Shown here piece after piece: positions 41,411 to 50,041 of a stretch of DNA of 64,000 nucleotides. How positions within the stretch are numbered: the first letter of the stretch is position 1; each line of letters starts with the position of its first letter. Location of the stretch: NCBI GenBank assembly GCA_002422085.1, contig DISZ01000019.1:1-64000 (forward strand). The letters run 5' to 3'. The translations under genes and the position numbers were made by a program. A model generated the notes under the pieces. That model worked only from the letters and a program-made list of their open reading frames with translations. It searched no databases and had not been told where the DNA came from. The DNA comes from Rhodobacteraceae bacterium UBA6197. GTDB lineage: Bacteria; Pseudomonadota; Alphaproteobacteria; Rhodobacterales; Rhodobacteraceae.

Positions 41411-44205
41411 CAGCTCCCCGTGTCGCCGGGAGCGGTGCCCAGCGCCTGTTCCAGTATCGCTTGCACATCTGATGTGGTGCGCGCAAGCCTTTCGGCAAGA
41501 TCAGCAAGATCGGGCTGGTCCACCTCGCGCAGCAAGAACGCGCGCCCGCCCTCGCCAATGGCCTGCATATCGAGCGGTTTGTCGGTCAAAAGACGCCCTC
41601 CCGCGTGAAGCCGCCACAAAAAGCGATAGGCCGACGCCAGCACGGCCTCTTGCGCCTTGCTCAGGAACCCCGCGCGCAGACCCAGCCGCAACTGTGCCTC
41701 GACCCGGCGGGCCGGATCGCCGGCGCGCAAGGCGAAGGACTGGGCGATAAGCTCGATGTCTTGCAACCGCCCGGCGCCGATCTTTGCCTCCCATTCGCCA
41801 TCCGGGGCCTTGGCGGCAAAGATCCGTTCGCGCATCTCGGCCAGATCCGACATGACCTTGGCGTCGCCGCCTTTGGCGTGCAGCACCGCCAGCCGCACCG
41901 ACTCGACCTCGGCGCAAAGGGTGGGGTCTCCGGCGATCGGACGGGCGCGGGTCAGCGCCAGATGTTCCCAGGTCCAGGCCTCGTCCATCTGATAGGCCTG
42001 AAACCCCGTCAGCGAGGTCGCCACCGGCCCTTGCCGGCCCGACGGGCGCAGCCGCATATCGACCTCGTAAAGCCGCCCTTCGGGCAGTTGCGCCGAAAGC
42101 GCGGTGACCAGCGCCTGAGTGAGACGTGCATAGTAGGGGCGCGTCGCCAGGGGACGCGGCCCTTGCGACATATCCACCCCGGCCGGGTCATAGATCACGA
42201 TCAAGTCAAGATCCGAGGCCGCGTTCAGCCGTTCGGCCCCAAGGCTGCCCATTCCCAGCACCACCGCACCGCGCCCCGGGCAGGGCCCGTGCTTGCGCGC
42301 GAATTCGGCCTGAACCTCGGGCCAGAGCGCGGCGATCGACGCCCCGGCCAGATCGGCATACTGGCGCGCCGCCTCGGCCGCATCGACCAGCCCGCGCAGG
42401 TGATGCACCCCAACGCGGAAGTGCCATTCCTTCAGCCAGTGCCGCGCGGTCGAGAGCTTTTGTTCATAGTCCTGCGCTGCCGCGAGGGCCGCAGCCAACG
42501 TATGGGTCAGCCCGGCCGCCCCGGGCCAGGGGGCAAAGAACGCGCCCCCCAGAACCGCATCCAGCACTTCGGCATTGCGCGACAGATAGGCCGCAAGCCC
42601 CGGTGCGGTCGCGCAGATGTCGACGATAAGGTCGATCAGTTGCGGGTTGGCCTCGAACAGCGAGAAAAGCTGAACCCCGGCAGGCAACCGCGCCAGAAAA
42701 CCGTCGAACTGGCGCAGCGCCTCTTCGGGGTTGGCGGCGCGCTCCATTCGGCGCAGGACCTCGGGTTGCACACGGCGGAAGATACCCTGTGCCCGGGCCG
42801 AGCGCAGCGCCGGATAGGCGCGCCAACCCTCGACGATCGCGCGGGCGCCCGCGGACAGGTCGGGCGCGTCATCGGTTTCGCTCGGGGCAAAGAAGTCACC
42901 CGTCAGATGTTCGACCCGTTCCAGCCGCGCCAGCAGCGCCGCGCCCCAGACGGCGGTATCGGCCTCTCCCATCATCCGCGCAATCCCGTCCAGCGCCTCG
43001 GTCGAGGTTGGCAGCAGATGGGTCTGCGCATCGCCCACCATCTGCACCCGGTGTTCGACTTCGCGGTGGGCACGGTAATGGCGGGTCAGTTCCTGCGCCA
43101 CCTCGGGCGGCACCCAGCCTTTCGCGGCCAGCGCCGCCAGCCCGCCCACTGTCGAGCGGCCCCGCAACGACGGGTCACGCCCTCCGGCAATCAACTGCCG
43201 GGTCTGGGTAAAGAACTCGATTTCGCGGATACCGCCCTGACCCAGTTTCATGTTGTGGCCTGGCAGGCTGATCGCCCCGTGCAGGCCCTTGTGGTCGCGA
43301 ATCCTGAGCCGCATGTCATACGCATCCTGAATCGCGGCGAAATCCAGATGGCGGCGCCAGACAAAGGGCGTCAGCGTCGCCAGAAACCGCTCGCCCGCCG
43401 CGATGTCACCGGCTGCGGCGCGCGCCTTGATATAGGCGGCGCGTTCCCAGGTGCGGCCCTCGGCCTCGTAATAGGCCTCGGCCGCCGCCATCGAGATGCA
43501 GACCGGAGTCACGCTGGCATCCGGACGCAGCCGCAGATCGGTGCGAAACACATAGCCCTCGGCGGTCAGATCCGACAGCATCGCCGTCATCTTGCGCGCC
43601 ACGCGGATAAAGGCCGCGCGGGCCTCCATCTGATCGTCGGCGCCGTAGCGGGTTTCATCGAACAGGCAGATCAGATCAATATCCGAGGAATAGTTCAGCT
43701 CAAACGCGCCCCCCTTGCCCATGGCAATGGCCACCATGCCCGCCGCCGTTTCGGCGTCTTCGGGCACCGCACCGGGCAGCTTGCCGCGCCGGATCTCTTC
43801 GCCGACAAGCCGCTTGAGCGCCAGATCAACGGCCACATCGGCCAGCCGTGTCAGCGCGCCGCTGACCGTCTCAAGCGGCCAGACGCCGCCCAGATCGGCC
43901 AGCCCGGCCAACAGCGCGACGCGCCGCTTGGCCCGCCGCAGCGCGGCCCCCAGCACATCATGGGCCAGCGTCTCCAACCCCGCGAAGGCGCTCTCGAGCC
44001 CGGCTTCCGGGCTATCGCACAGCACCGACTCGATCCAGTCTGCCTCGCGGGTCATCAAGGTGGCCAGATAGGGGCTGCACCCGGCCGCCCCCGCCAAAAG
44101 CGCAACCAGCTCGGGCGGCAGGGCGGCGAAACGGGTCGCGGCATCGGCGGCGCGGGCCGGCTCGTGCGGAATCGGGCAGCGTGTCAGGCGGGATGCGAAG
44201 GTCAT
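41410..44205 (-). CDS. glnE: bifunctional glutamine synthetase adenylyltransferase/deadenylase
   Basis: Controls glutamine synthetase by adding or removing AMP in response to PII. The product is 931 residues with two nucleotidyltransferase domains: the N-terminal deadenylylase with SSDIDLICLFDE (near 170-180) and the C-terminal adenylyltransferase with ASDLDLIVIYDP (near 660-672). Between them is the GlnE-type helical linker. FELNYSSDIDL and GMGSLGAERLNAASDLDL are the family signatures. It is divergent from the YbaK-like gene. Confidence 0.95.
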   Translation of the reverse strand: MTFASRLTRCPIPHEPARAADAATRFAALPPELVALLAGAAGCSPYLATLMTREADWIESVLCDSPEAGLESAFAGLETLAHDVLGAALRRAKRRVALLAGLADLGGVWPLETVSGALTRLADVAVDLALKRLVGEEIRRGKLPGAVPEDAETAAGMVAIAMGKGGAFELNYSSDIDLICLFDETRYGADDQMEARAAFIRVARKMTAMLSDLTAEGYVFRTDLRLRPDASVTPVCISMAAAEAYYEAEGRTWERAAYIKARAAAGDIAAGERFLATLTPFVWRRHLDFAAIQDAYDMRLRIRDHKGLHGAISLPGHNMKLGQGGIREIEFFTQTRQLIAGGRDPSLRGRSTVGGLAALAAKGWVPPEVAQELTRHYRAHREVEHRVQMVGDAQTHLLPTSTEALDGIARMMGEADTAVWGAALLARLERVEHLTGDFFAPSETDDAPDLSAGARAIVEGWRAYPALRSARAQGIFRRVQPEVLRRMERAANPEEALRQFDGFLARLPAGVQLFSLFEANPQLIDLIVDICATAPGLAAYLSRNAEVLDAVLGGAFFAPWPGAAGLTHTLAAALAAAQDYEQKLSTARHWLKEWHFRVGVHHLRGLVDAAEAARQYADLAGASIAALWPEVQAEFARKHGPCPGRGAVVLGMGSLGAERLNAASDLDLIVIYDPAGVDMSQGPRPLATRPYYARLTQALVTALSAQLPEGRLYEVDMRLRPSGRQGPVATSLTGFQAYQMDEAWTWEHLALTRARPIAGDPTLCAEVESVRLAVLHAKGGDAKVMSDLAEMRERIFAAKAPDGEWEAKIGAGRLQDIELIAQSFALRAGDPARRVEAQLRLGLRAGFLSKAQEAVLASAYRFLWRLHAGGRLLTDKPLDMQAIGEGGRAFLLREVDQPDLADLAERLARTTSDVQAILEQALGTAPGDTGS

Positions 44206-44353
44206 GGTCTGACACTACCCGCGCGCCCGGCAAGGTCAACGGGACTTCCTTGCCGCCGAGGGATTGAGCAAGCTAGGCTTCGGCGGGTGCCCACGACAAG
44301 AACCGGGCGCCTGGGCAGGGAAAAGATACTGAACAGCAAAGGCAAGGGCTAGC

Positions 44354-44824
44354 ATGAGCAAAAGTCGAAAGCGGGTCGAGGCGGCGCTGAACGCTGCGGG
44401 GGTGACGGTCGAGATCCTGGAGATGGCCGCCGAGACCCGCACCGCGCCACAGGCGGCCACCGCGGCCGGTTGCGCGGTGGACCAGATCGCCAAGTCGATC
44501 ATCTTTCGTGGCGAAACGACCGGGCATCTGGTGTTGTTCATCACCGCCGGCGGCAATCAGGTCTGCGCCAGAAAAGCCAGCAAGATTGCGGGTCAGGCCT
44601 TGGGCAAGGCCGATGCCGGGCAGATCCGCGCCGAAACCGGCTTTGCGATCGGTGGCGTGGCACCTGTGGGGCATCTGACGCCCGTGCGCAGCTATCTGGA
44701 CCCGCGGCTGATGGATTTTGCGCAAGTCTGGGCAGCGGCGGGCACGCCCCGGCATATCTTTGCCATTGCCCCGAGTGATCTGCACCGGATCACCGATGCC
44801 GTGTTGGCCGATTTCACTGTCTGA
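44354..44824 (+). CDS. YbaK/EbsC-type aminoacyl-tRNA deacylase
   Basis: A 156-residue protein of the prolyl-tRNA editing superfamily. DQIAKSIIFRGETTGHLVLFITAGG contains the conserved Lys that acts in editing by YbaK (Cys-tRNA(Pro)) and related enzymes; GFAIGGVAPVGH is the second signature. It most likely hydrolyses a mischarged tRNA, but which one cannot be fixed by sequence. Monocistronic, followed by the 11-bp repeats. Confidence 0.88.
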   Translation: MSKSRKRVEAALNAAGVTVEILEMAAETRTAPQAATAAGCAVDQIAKSIIFRGETTGHLVLFITAGGNQVCARKASKIAGQALGKADAGQIRAETGFAIGGVAPVGHLTPVRSYLDPRLMDFAQVWAAAGTPRHIFAIAPSDLHRITDAVLADFTV

Positions 44825-44848
44825 GCGCGGGCCGAGCGCAGGCTGAAC

Positions 44849-44892
44849 GCGGTCTGGGCGCGGTCTGGGCACGGTCTGGGCACGGTCTGGGC
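44849..44892. repeat. 11-bp tandem repeat, four copies
   Basis: Four consecutive units of (G/A)CGGTCTGGGC: GCGGTCTGGGC twice, then ACGGTCTGGGC twice, with a partial fifth (ACGG). The unit equals about one helical turn. It starts 25 bp after the YbaK-like gene and ends 14 bp before the first DUF2852 operator. Confidence 0.9.
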
Positions 44893-44906
44893 ACGGCCCA
44901 AGACTA

Positions 44907-44925
44907 ATGTAAAAATTGTTTACAT
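44907..44925. promoter_or_regulatory. operator 1 upstream of DUF2852 gene
   Basis: Perfect inverted repeat ATGTAAA-AATTG-TTTACAT (19 bp). It lies 91 bp upstream of the DUF2852 start. A second site of the same build is 59 bp further on. Confidence 0.75.
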
Positions 44926-44965
44926 ACCCTCTTGAACTACGCCCCTGCCGTTCCGATCTTGGTTC

Positions 44966-44984
44966 ATGTGAAGAACATTCACAT
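44966..44984. promoter_or_regulatory. operator 2 upstream of DUF2852 gene
   Basis: Perfect inverted repeat ATGTGAA-GAACA-TTCACAT (19 bp), 31 bp upstream of the start codon. Both sites fit ATGT-R-AA-N5-TT-Y-ACAT. The 59-bp distance between centres is a whole number of turns only roughly; looping or cooperative binding is possible. Confidence 0.75.
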
Positions 44985-45015
44985 TAACGCAATCGGCATC
45001 GAAACGGAGACGCCC

Positions 45016-45522
45016 ATGTCTGCTTATGTTCACACTGACGCATCCCCAGATCGGGCCGGACGGCCCGGCTGGTCTTTCGCCGCGCATCGGCCCGGCTGGT
45101 TGTCGCGCGCGGAAGCGTGGCTTGACGCACGTGGCCGCGGCGCCTGGATCGCCGCAATGGTGCTGTCGTTCATCGTTTTCTGGCCGCTCGGCCTTGGCCT
45201 TCTGGCCTATATGATCTGGAGCAAACGCATGTTTGGAAGTTGCAGCCACCGTGGCCATCGCGGCCACCACCATGAATTCCGCGCCCGCCAGATGGGCGGT
45301 CTGACCGGCAACGCCGCCTTTGACGCCTACAAGGCCGATACGCTGGCGCGCCTCGAACGCGAACAAGGCGAGTTCGAGGACTTCCTGCGCCGTCTGCGCG
45401 AAAGCCGCGACAAGGCCGAGTTCGACCAGTATCTGAACGAACGCGCCCGCGCCGCCGCGGAACCGACCGAGGCGCCCGACCCCCGGTCCGACCCGCAAGA
45501 CGAGGGCAAGGGCCGCTACTAG
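45016..45522 (+). CDS. DUF2852 membrane protein
   Basis: A 168-residue protein of DUF2852, function unknown. A central hydrophobic stretch at about 55-77 (IAAMVLSFIVFWPLGLGLLAYM) anchors it; a Cys/His-rich segment SCSHRGHRGHHH follows, then a charged helix (residues 105-145, ADTLARLEREQGEFEDFLRRL) likely to form a coiled coil. The start has GGAGA at 45006-45010. The His-rich loop could bind metal; this is inference. Two operator-like palindromes upstream suggest tight repression, and a terminator follows. Confidence 0.82.
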   Translation: MSAYVHTDASPDRAGRPGWSFAAHRPGWLSRAEAWLDARGRGAWIAAMVLSFIVFWPLGLGLLAYMIWSKRMFGSCSHRGHRGHHHEFRARQMGGLTGNAAFDAYKADTLARLEREQGEFEDFLRRLRESRDKAEFDQYLNERARAAAEPTEAPDPRSDPQDEGKGRY

Positions 45523-45552
45523 GTCCGTCGGTTCAGAACCAGGAAACCAAGC

Positions 45553-45579
45553 AAGCCCCGCCCTGACCGGCGGGGCTTT
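45553..45579 (+). terminator. terminator after the DUF2852 gene
   Basis: A 10-bp perfect stem AAGCCCCGCC/GGCGGGGCTT with a six-base loop, followed by TTTACCTT. It starts 30 bp after the stop codon. Confidence 0.75.
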
Positions 45580-45653
45580 ACCTTCGGATAGCACTTGGCG
45601 CGAAGCTCCGAACTTGATAGCCTTTTCCCAGTCCCAGCAAAATCGGCCCGCAG

Positions 45654-46487
45654 ATGCGCCACTCGCTTCCTCTTGCACCGCAGTTCTATGTGACCGCGCC
45701 ACAACCCTGCCCCTATCTTGAGGGGCGGGCCGAACGCAAATTGTTCACAGCACTGCAAGGCGAAGGCGCCGACAAATTGAACAACTCGTTGTCGCGTCAG
45801 GGTTTTCGGCGGTCACAAAACGTGCTTTACCGCCCGTCTTGCGCCGATTGCGCCGCCTGTTTGTCGGCCCGCATCCGGGTCGCCGATTTTGAACCGAACC
45901 GCGCCCAGCGCCGAACGCTGCGGCGCAACGACGACCTCAAGCGGACCGCCACCAGCCCTTGGGCCACCGAAGAACAATTCGGGCTGTTTCGCCGCTATCT
46001 CGACAGTCGTCACGCCGATGGCGGCATGGCCGATATGGATATCTTCGAATTCGCCGCGATGATCGAGGAAACCCCGGTCAAATCGCGGGTCGTCGAATAC
46101 CGCAGCGCCGCCCCCCAGCATGGCGTGCCGCGGCCCTTGACGGCGGTCTGCCTGACGGATGTTCTGGATGACGGGCTGTCGATGGTTTATTCGTTCTACG
46201 ACCCCGAACGGGTCGGCGACAGTCTGGGCACCTACCTGATCCTCGACCATGTGGAAATCGCGCGCCGCGCCGGGTTGCCCTATGTCTATCTGGGCTATTG
46301 GGTGCCGGGCAGCCGCAAGATGGGCTACAAGGCCAAGTTCGCCGCCCTGGATATTTTCAAAGGCGGGGTCTGGCAGCCGATCGGCAACCCTGCCGACCAT
46401 AGCAGCGAAATTCACCCGCTTTCGGTTGACCCGATCGCCGAGCAAGTCGCCCGGATTACCCTGCCCGACACCCGTCGCAGCGGCTAA
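45654..46487 (+). CDS. bpt: leucyl/arginyl-protein transferase Bpt (N-degron pathway)
   Basis: A 277-residue aminoacyl-tRNA--protein transferase of the Bpt/Ate1 group, which adds leucine to proteins starting with Asp or Glu and marks them for ClpS/ClpAP. Features are the cysteine motif RPSCADCAACLSARI (N-terminal metal/heme-binding pair in the family), YFYD-like SFYDPE and YLGYWVPGSRKMGYKAKF. The name Ate (arginyltransferase) is sometimes used; alphaproteobacterial members with this length are usually Bpt. The start MRHSLPLAPQFYVT is typical. Confidence 0.92.
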   Translation: MRHSLPLAPQFYVTAPQPCPYLEGRAERKLFTALQGEGADKLNNSLSRQGFRRSQNVLYRPSCADCAACLSARIRVADFEPNRAQRRTLRRNDDLKRTATSPWATEEQFGLFRRYLDSRHADGGMADMDIFEFAAMIEETPVKSRVVEYRSAAPQHGVPRPLTAVCLTDVLDDGLSMVYSFYDPERVGDSLGTYLILDHVEIARRAGLPYVYLGYWVPGSRKMGYKAKFAALDIFKGGVWQPIGNPADHSSEIHPLSVDPIAEQVARITLPDTRRSG

Positions 46488-46777
46488 TCGCGCAATATAC
46501 CGCATTCAGCATCACGTTGCCGCAGCGCCGGCGCCAGCGCGCCGGTGACGGCCCCCAGACCACCCACAACGATTTGCGAGCATCCTTGCCCGGGTCCGGT
46601 GCCATGCTCTGCCCGGTATTCCGGCGAACAATGGTTCAAGGCTGAATTTTCGCACGAATTCCGCTCTGGGACTTGGCCGCTTCTGGACAGACCGTTGGCC
46701 CTGTGCAACGATTTTGAGACCTGCGGGAAAGGCTTGTCTGCCCGCCGGGACAAATTCATTTGACGAGAGGAAAACCT

Positions 46778-47884
46778 ATGGATCGTCGTTCATTCCTGAC
46801 CAAAGCCGCGATCGGTGGCGCCGGTGCAGCTGCGGCTGGCACTCTGGCCGCCCCGGCGATTGCACAGACCCTGCCAAAAGTGACGTGGCGCTTGACCTCG
46901 TCCTTCCCGAAGTCGCTGGATACGATCTTTGGAGCTGCCGAGGTCTTGTCGAAGATGTTGTCCGAAGCGTCGGACGGAAACTTCCAGCTTCAGGTTTTCG
47001 CGGCGGGTGAACTGGTTCCGGGCCTGCAGGCGGCGGATGCAGTCGCGGCGGGCACGGTCGAGGCCTGCCACACGGTCGGCTATTACTATTGGGGCAAGGA
47101 CCCGGCCTGGGCGGTTGCCGCCGCGGTGCCGTTCTCGCTGTCGGCGCGGGGCATCAACGCGTGGCACTATCATGGCGGCGGGATCGACCTCTACAATGAA
47201 TTCCTGGCCAAGCAGGGCCTTTTCGGTCTGCCCGGCGGCAATACCGGGGTGCAGATGGGCGGCTGGTTCCGCAAGGAAATCAACACCGTGGCCGACCTTC
47301 AGGGGCTGAAGATGCGGGTCGGGGGTTTTGCCGGCAAGGTGATGGAGAAACTGGGCCTGATCCCGCAGCAGATCGCGGGCGGCGACATCTATCCCTCGCT
47401 GGAAAAAGGCACCATCGACGCGGCCGAATGGGTCGGCCCCTATGACGACGAAAAGCTGGGCTTCTACAAGGTCGCGCCCTACTACTACTATCCCGGTTGG
47501 TGGGAAGGTGGCCCGACCGTTCACTTCATGTTCAACAAGGCGCAGTATGAGGCGCTGCCCCCCGCCTACCAGTCGATGCTGCGCACGGCCTGCCAGGCGA
47601 CCGATGCCAACATGCTGCAAATGTATGACTACAAGAACCCCGCAGCACTAAGGTCGCTGGTCGCCGGCGGCGCACAGCTGCGCCCGTTCAGCCCGGAAAT
47701 CCTCGAGGCCTGCTTTAACGCCGCCAACGAGGTCTACGCCGAAATGGAAGCCACGAACGAGGAATTTGCCAAGCTTTGGCAGTCGATCAAGGCGTTCCGC
47801 AGCGAGAACTATCTTTGGGCGCAGGTCGCGGAATACAACTACGACACCTTCATGATGATCCAGCAGCGCAACGGCAAACTCTGA
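46778..47884 (+). CDS. takP: TakP-like TRAP transporter substrate-binding protein 1
   Basis: Periplasmic binding protein of 368 residues. A Tat-type signal (MDRRSFLTKAAIGG, ending AIAQ near 30) leads to the mature PKVTWRLTSSFPKSLDTIFG. The strongly conserved EWVGPYDDEKLGFYK and YYYYPGWWEGG regions are those of TakP of Rhodobacter sphaeroides, which binds 2-oxo acids with a sodium ion. The second copy at 48106 is a close paralogue. No membrane subunits follow on this strand, so it must use the takQM-like pair at 50-52 kb or another permease. GAGAGGA precedes the start. Confidence 0.92.
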   Translation: MDRRSFLTKAAIGGAGAAAAGTLAAPAIAQTLPKVTWRLTSSFPKSLDTIFGAAEVLSKMLSEASDGNFQLQVFAAGELVPGLQAADAVAAGTVEACHTVGYYYWGKDPAWAVAAAVPFSLSARGINAWHYHGGGIDLYNEFLAKQGLFGLPGGNTGVQMGGWFRKEINTVADLQGLKMRVGGFAGKVMEKLGLIPQQIAGGDIYPSLEKGTIDAAEWVGPYDDEKLGFYKVAPYYYYPGWWEGGPTVHFMFNKAQYEALPPAYQSMLRTACQATDANMLQMYDYKNPAALRSLVAGGAQLRPFSPEILEACFNAANEVYAEMEATNEEFAKLWQSIKAFRSENYLWAQVAEYNYDTFMMIQQRNGKL

Positions 47885-47908
47885 GCCACGCACCACAAGA
47901 CGAGGCAG

Positions 47909-47940
47909 ACCCGGGGCGTTCTTCGCGCCCCGGGTTCTTT
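47909..47940 (+). terminator. terminator after takP copy 1
   Basis: A 10-bp stem ACCCGGGGCG/CGCCCCGGGT with a seven-base loop, followed by TCTTTC. It separates the two takP-like genes into individual transcription units. Confidence 0.8.
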
Positions 47941-48009
47941 CATGCGCCAAGACAAGATTGGCAGGATTGATGGGCCAATTTGTGAAAACTAAGTGTGGAC
48001 AGACGCTTT

Positions 48010-48028
48010 TGGTTAGATAAAGTAACCA
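48010..48028. promoter_or_regulatory. candidate operator upstream of takP copy 2
   Basis: TGGTTAGATAAAGTAACCA, an inverted repeat with 6-bp arms TGGTTA/TAACCA, lies 77 bp upstream of the second takP-like gene. A 19-bp site matching at 14 positions occurs upstream of takQM (52467-52485). It is the only one of the two takP promoters with this site. Confidence 0.5.
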
Positions 48029-48105
48029 CCTAGGCCCGTTTCGCCAGAATCCGCGTAGACGGCGCGGCGCGGGGCTTTCAAGAATAAACAACCGGGAGGA
48101 ATAAA

Positions 48106-49209
48106 ATGGATCGTCGCTCTTTCATCCGCAAGGGTGCGCTCGGGGGGGCCGCTGCGGCCGCCACAAGCCTTGCCAGCCCCGCACTTGCGCAGGGTCTGCC
48201 CAAGGTCACTTGGCGTTTGACATCGTCATTTCCAAAATCGCTCGACACGATCTATGGCGCGGCCGAAACCATGGCCAACTTCGTCAACAAGATGACGGAA
48301 GGCAATTTCACCATTCAGGTCTTTGCGGCCGGTGAACTTGTTCCGGGCCTGCAAGCAGCGGATGCGGTCGCCGCGGGCACCGTCGAGGCCTGCCACACGG
48401 CCTCGTATTACTACTGGGGCAAGGATCCGACCTATGCGCTTGGCACCGCCGTGCCGTTCGGCCTCAACGCCCGTCAGCAAAACGGCTGGTATTACTACGG
48501 CGGCGGCAATGATCTGCTGAACGAGTTCTACAACGCACAAGGCATCCACGCCCTGCCCTGCGGCAATACCGGCGCACAGATGGGCGGCTGGTTCAGCAAG
48601 GAAATCAACACCGTCGAGGACCTCAAGGGCATCAAGATGCGGATCGGCGGCTTTGCCGGCAAGGTGATGGAAAAGCTGGGCGTAGTGCCACAGCAGATCG
48701 CCGGCGGCGATATCTACCCGGCGCTGGAAAAAGGCACGATCGACGCCAGCGAATGGGTCGGCCCCTATGACGACGAAAAGCTGGGCTTTTACAAGGTCGC
48801 GCCCTACTACTACTATCCCGGTTGGTGGGAAGGCGGCGCCACGCTGCACGCCATGTTCAACAAGGCCGCCTATGACGCGTTGCCAGATGCCTACAAGGCG
48901 GTTCTTGACGCGGCCTGTGAGGCGGCCAACGGCGACATGCTGGCGGCCTATGATTACAAGAACCCGGCCGCGCTGAAGTCGCTGATGGCGAGTGGCGCGC
49001 AACTGCGCCCGTTCTCGGCCGAAATCCTGACCGCGTGCTACAACGCCGCGCAAGAGGTCTTTGCCGAGATCTCGGCAACCAACCCGGCGTTCAAGAAAAT
49101 CTACGACAGCCAGACCGCGTTCAAGCGAGACGCCTACGTCTGGGCACAGCTGTCGGAATACAACTTCGATACCTTCATGATGATCCAGCAGCGCAACGGC
49201 GCGCTCTGA
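48106..49209 (+). CDS. takP: TakP-like TRAP transporter substrate-binding protein 2
   Basis: A 367-residue paralogue of the preceding gene with the same Tat-type signal (MDRRSFIRKGALGG, ending ALAQ). The ligand-binding framework is the same, including WVGPYDDEKLGFYK. The two differ most in the Asn/Gln-rich region (FGLNARQQNGWYYYGGG here, FSLSARGINAWHYHGGG in copy 1), which lies near the ligand in TakP, so their substrates may differ. It has its own promoter, a strong ribosome site GGGAGGA and its own terminator. Confidence 0.92.
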   Translation: MDRRSFIRKGALGGAAAAATSLASPALAQGLPKVTWRLTSSFPKSLDTIYGAAETMANFVNKMTEGNFTIQVFAAGELVPGLQAADAVAAGTVEACHTASYYYWGKDPTYALGTAVPFGLNARQQNGWYYYGGGNDLLNEFYNAQGIHALPCGNTGAQMGGWFSKEINTVEDLKGIKMRIGGFAGKVMEKLGVVPQQIAGGDIYPALEKGTIDASEWVGPYDDEKLGFYKVAPYYYYPGWWEGGATLHAMFNKAAYDALPDAYKAVLDAACEAANGDMLAAYDYKNPAALKSLMASGAQLRPFSAEILTACYNAAQEVFAEISATNPAFKKIYDSQTAFKRDAYVWAQLSEYNFDTFMMIQQRNGAL

Positions 49210-49267
49210 CCCGGACCAGACGACCGCAGACCCGTGCCACGTCACGGGGCCTGACGATCACCACCTG

Positions 49268-49304
49268 AAAGAGCGCGGCGCTTTTGCATCGCGCTCTTTT
49301 CTTG
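49268..49304 (+). terminator. terminator after takP copy 2
   Basis: A 10-bp perfect stem AAAGAGCGCG/CGCGCTCTTT with a 12-base loop, followed by TCTTG. It lies 58 bp after the stop codon. Confidence 0.85.
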
Positions 49305-50041
49305 TGTGCTGCCAGCGGCCAGAGTCGCCGCCGGTGGTTCATGCCTGACGGTGCGGGGTCCACAAGCAATGCTTTCCGGAATGATGGGCGTGGCAAACCT
49401 GAACCTTGTGGAGCGTCCTGCAGACCCACCGCGCCGCAACGCCGCGCCAAGGGCCGCGTCAAGCTATGCCGCGTGGGCACGGATGTCGTGCCGCGCCTTG
49501 CACCAGTTGCCGGCGCAGATCGCGCCTCTCGGGCGTGACCGCGCCGCCACCTTCGACCAACGCAACCGCTCTTTCATCGTGCATCTCGACCACGCCCTGG
49601 CGTCATACTCCGGGTGTCGCTGTCCTCCATCGCGCAGACGTTTTTTCCGGTGATCGCCAAAACCGGATTGACCGGCGCGAACGTGTCGATATCCGTGCCA
49701 GTCTTGGCGAAGATTGCGAGGGACGGACCGGACGCCCCGAGCCTTCCAAAGCAACGACGTTGGCGCCGTTCAAAAAGCGCGTGGTCGCCCAGTCGCCTTT
49801 TGAAGTGTCCCCCGACGTCGGTTTCCCTTGCCCTTGCCCCGCCCCAAGCAAGGGTCAGCAGAACAGTCGCGCGGCACGCGACAAGGGCGCTGGCCGCAAT
49901 CCGGCCAAGCTGCGCTTGAAACGGCGCAAGCGCGATGAGGGGCAGGTGTTGGCGTCGTTCCGGCTCACACCTGCGGCGCGCGCCCCGCGCAAATGAAAAC
50001 CGGCAACCCGAAGGCCGCCGGTTCCCAAACTTGCAAGAGCC
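49305..50041. other. 0.74-kb gap between convergent TRAP genes
   Basis: Gene-free stretch between the takP2 terminator and the dctM-like stop. Open frames on both strands are Arg/Ala/Pro-rich without family resemblance or ribosome sites. Because genes converge here, no promoter is expected. No mobile element signature was found. Confidence 0.45.

Noticed and set aside
41605..44352. 915-codon open frame on the plus strand
   Set aside because: It is antisense to glnE, Arg/Gln/His-rich, has no ribosome site and no family resemblance; a GC-rich shadow.
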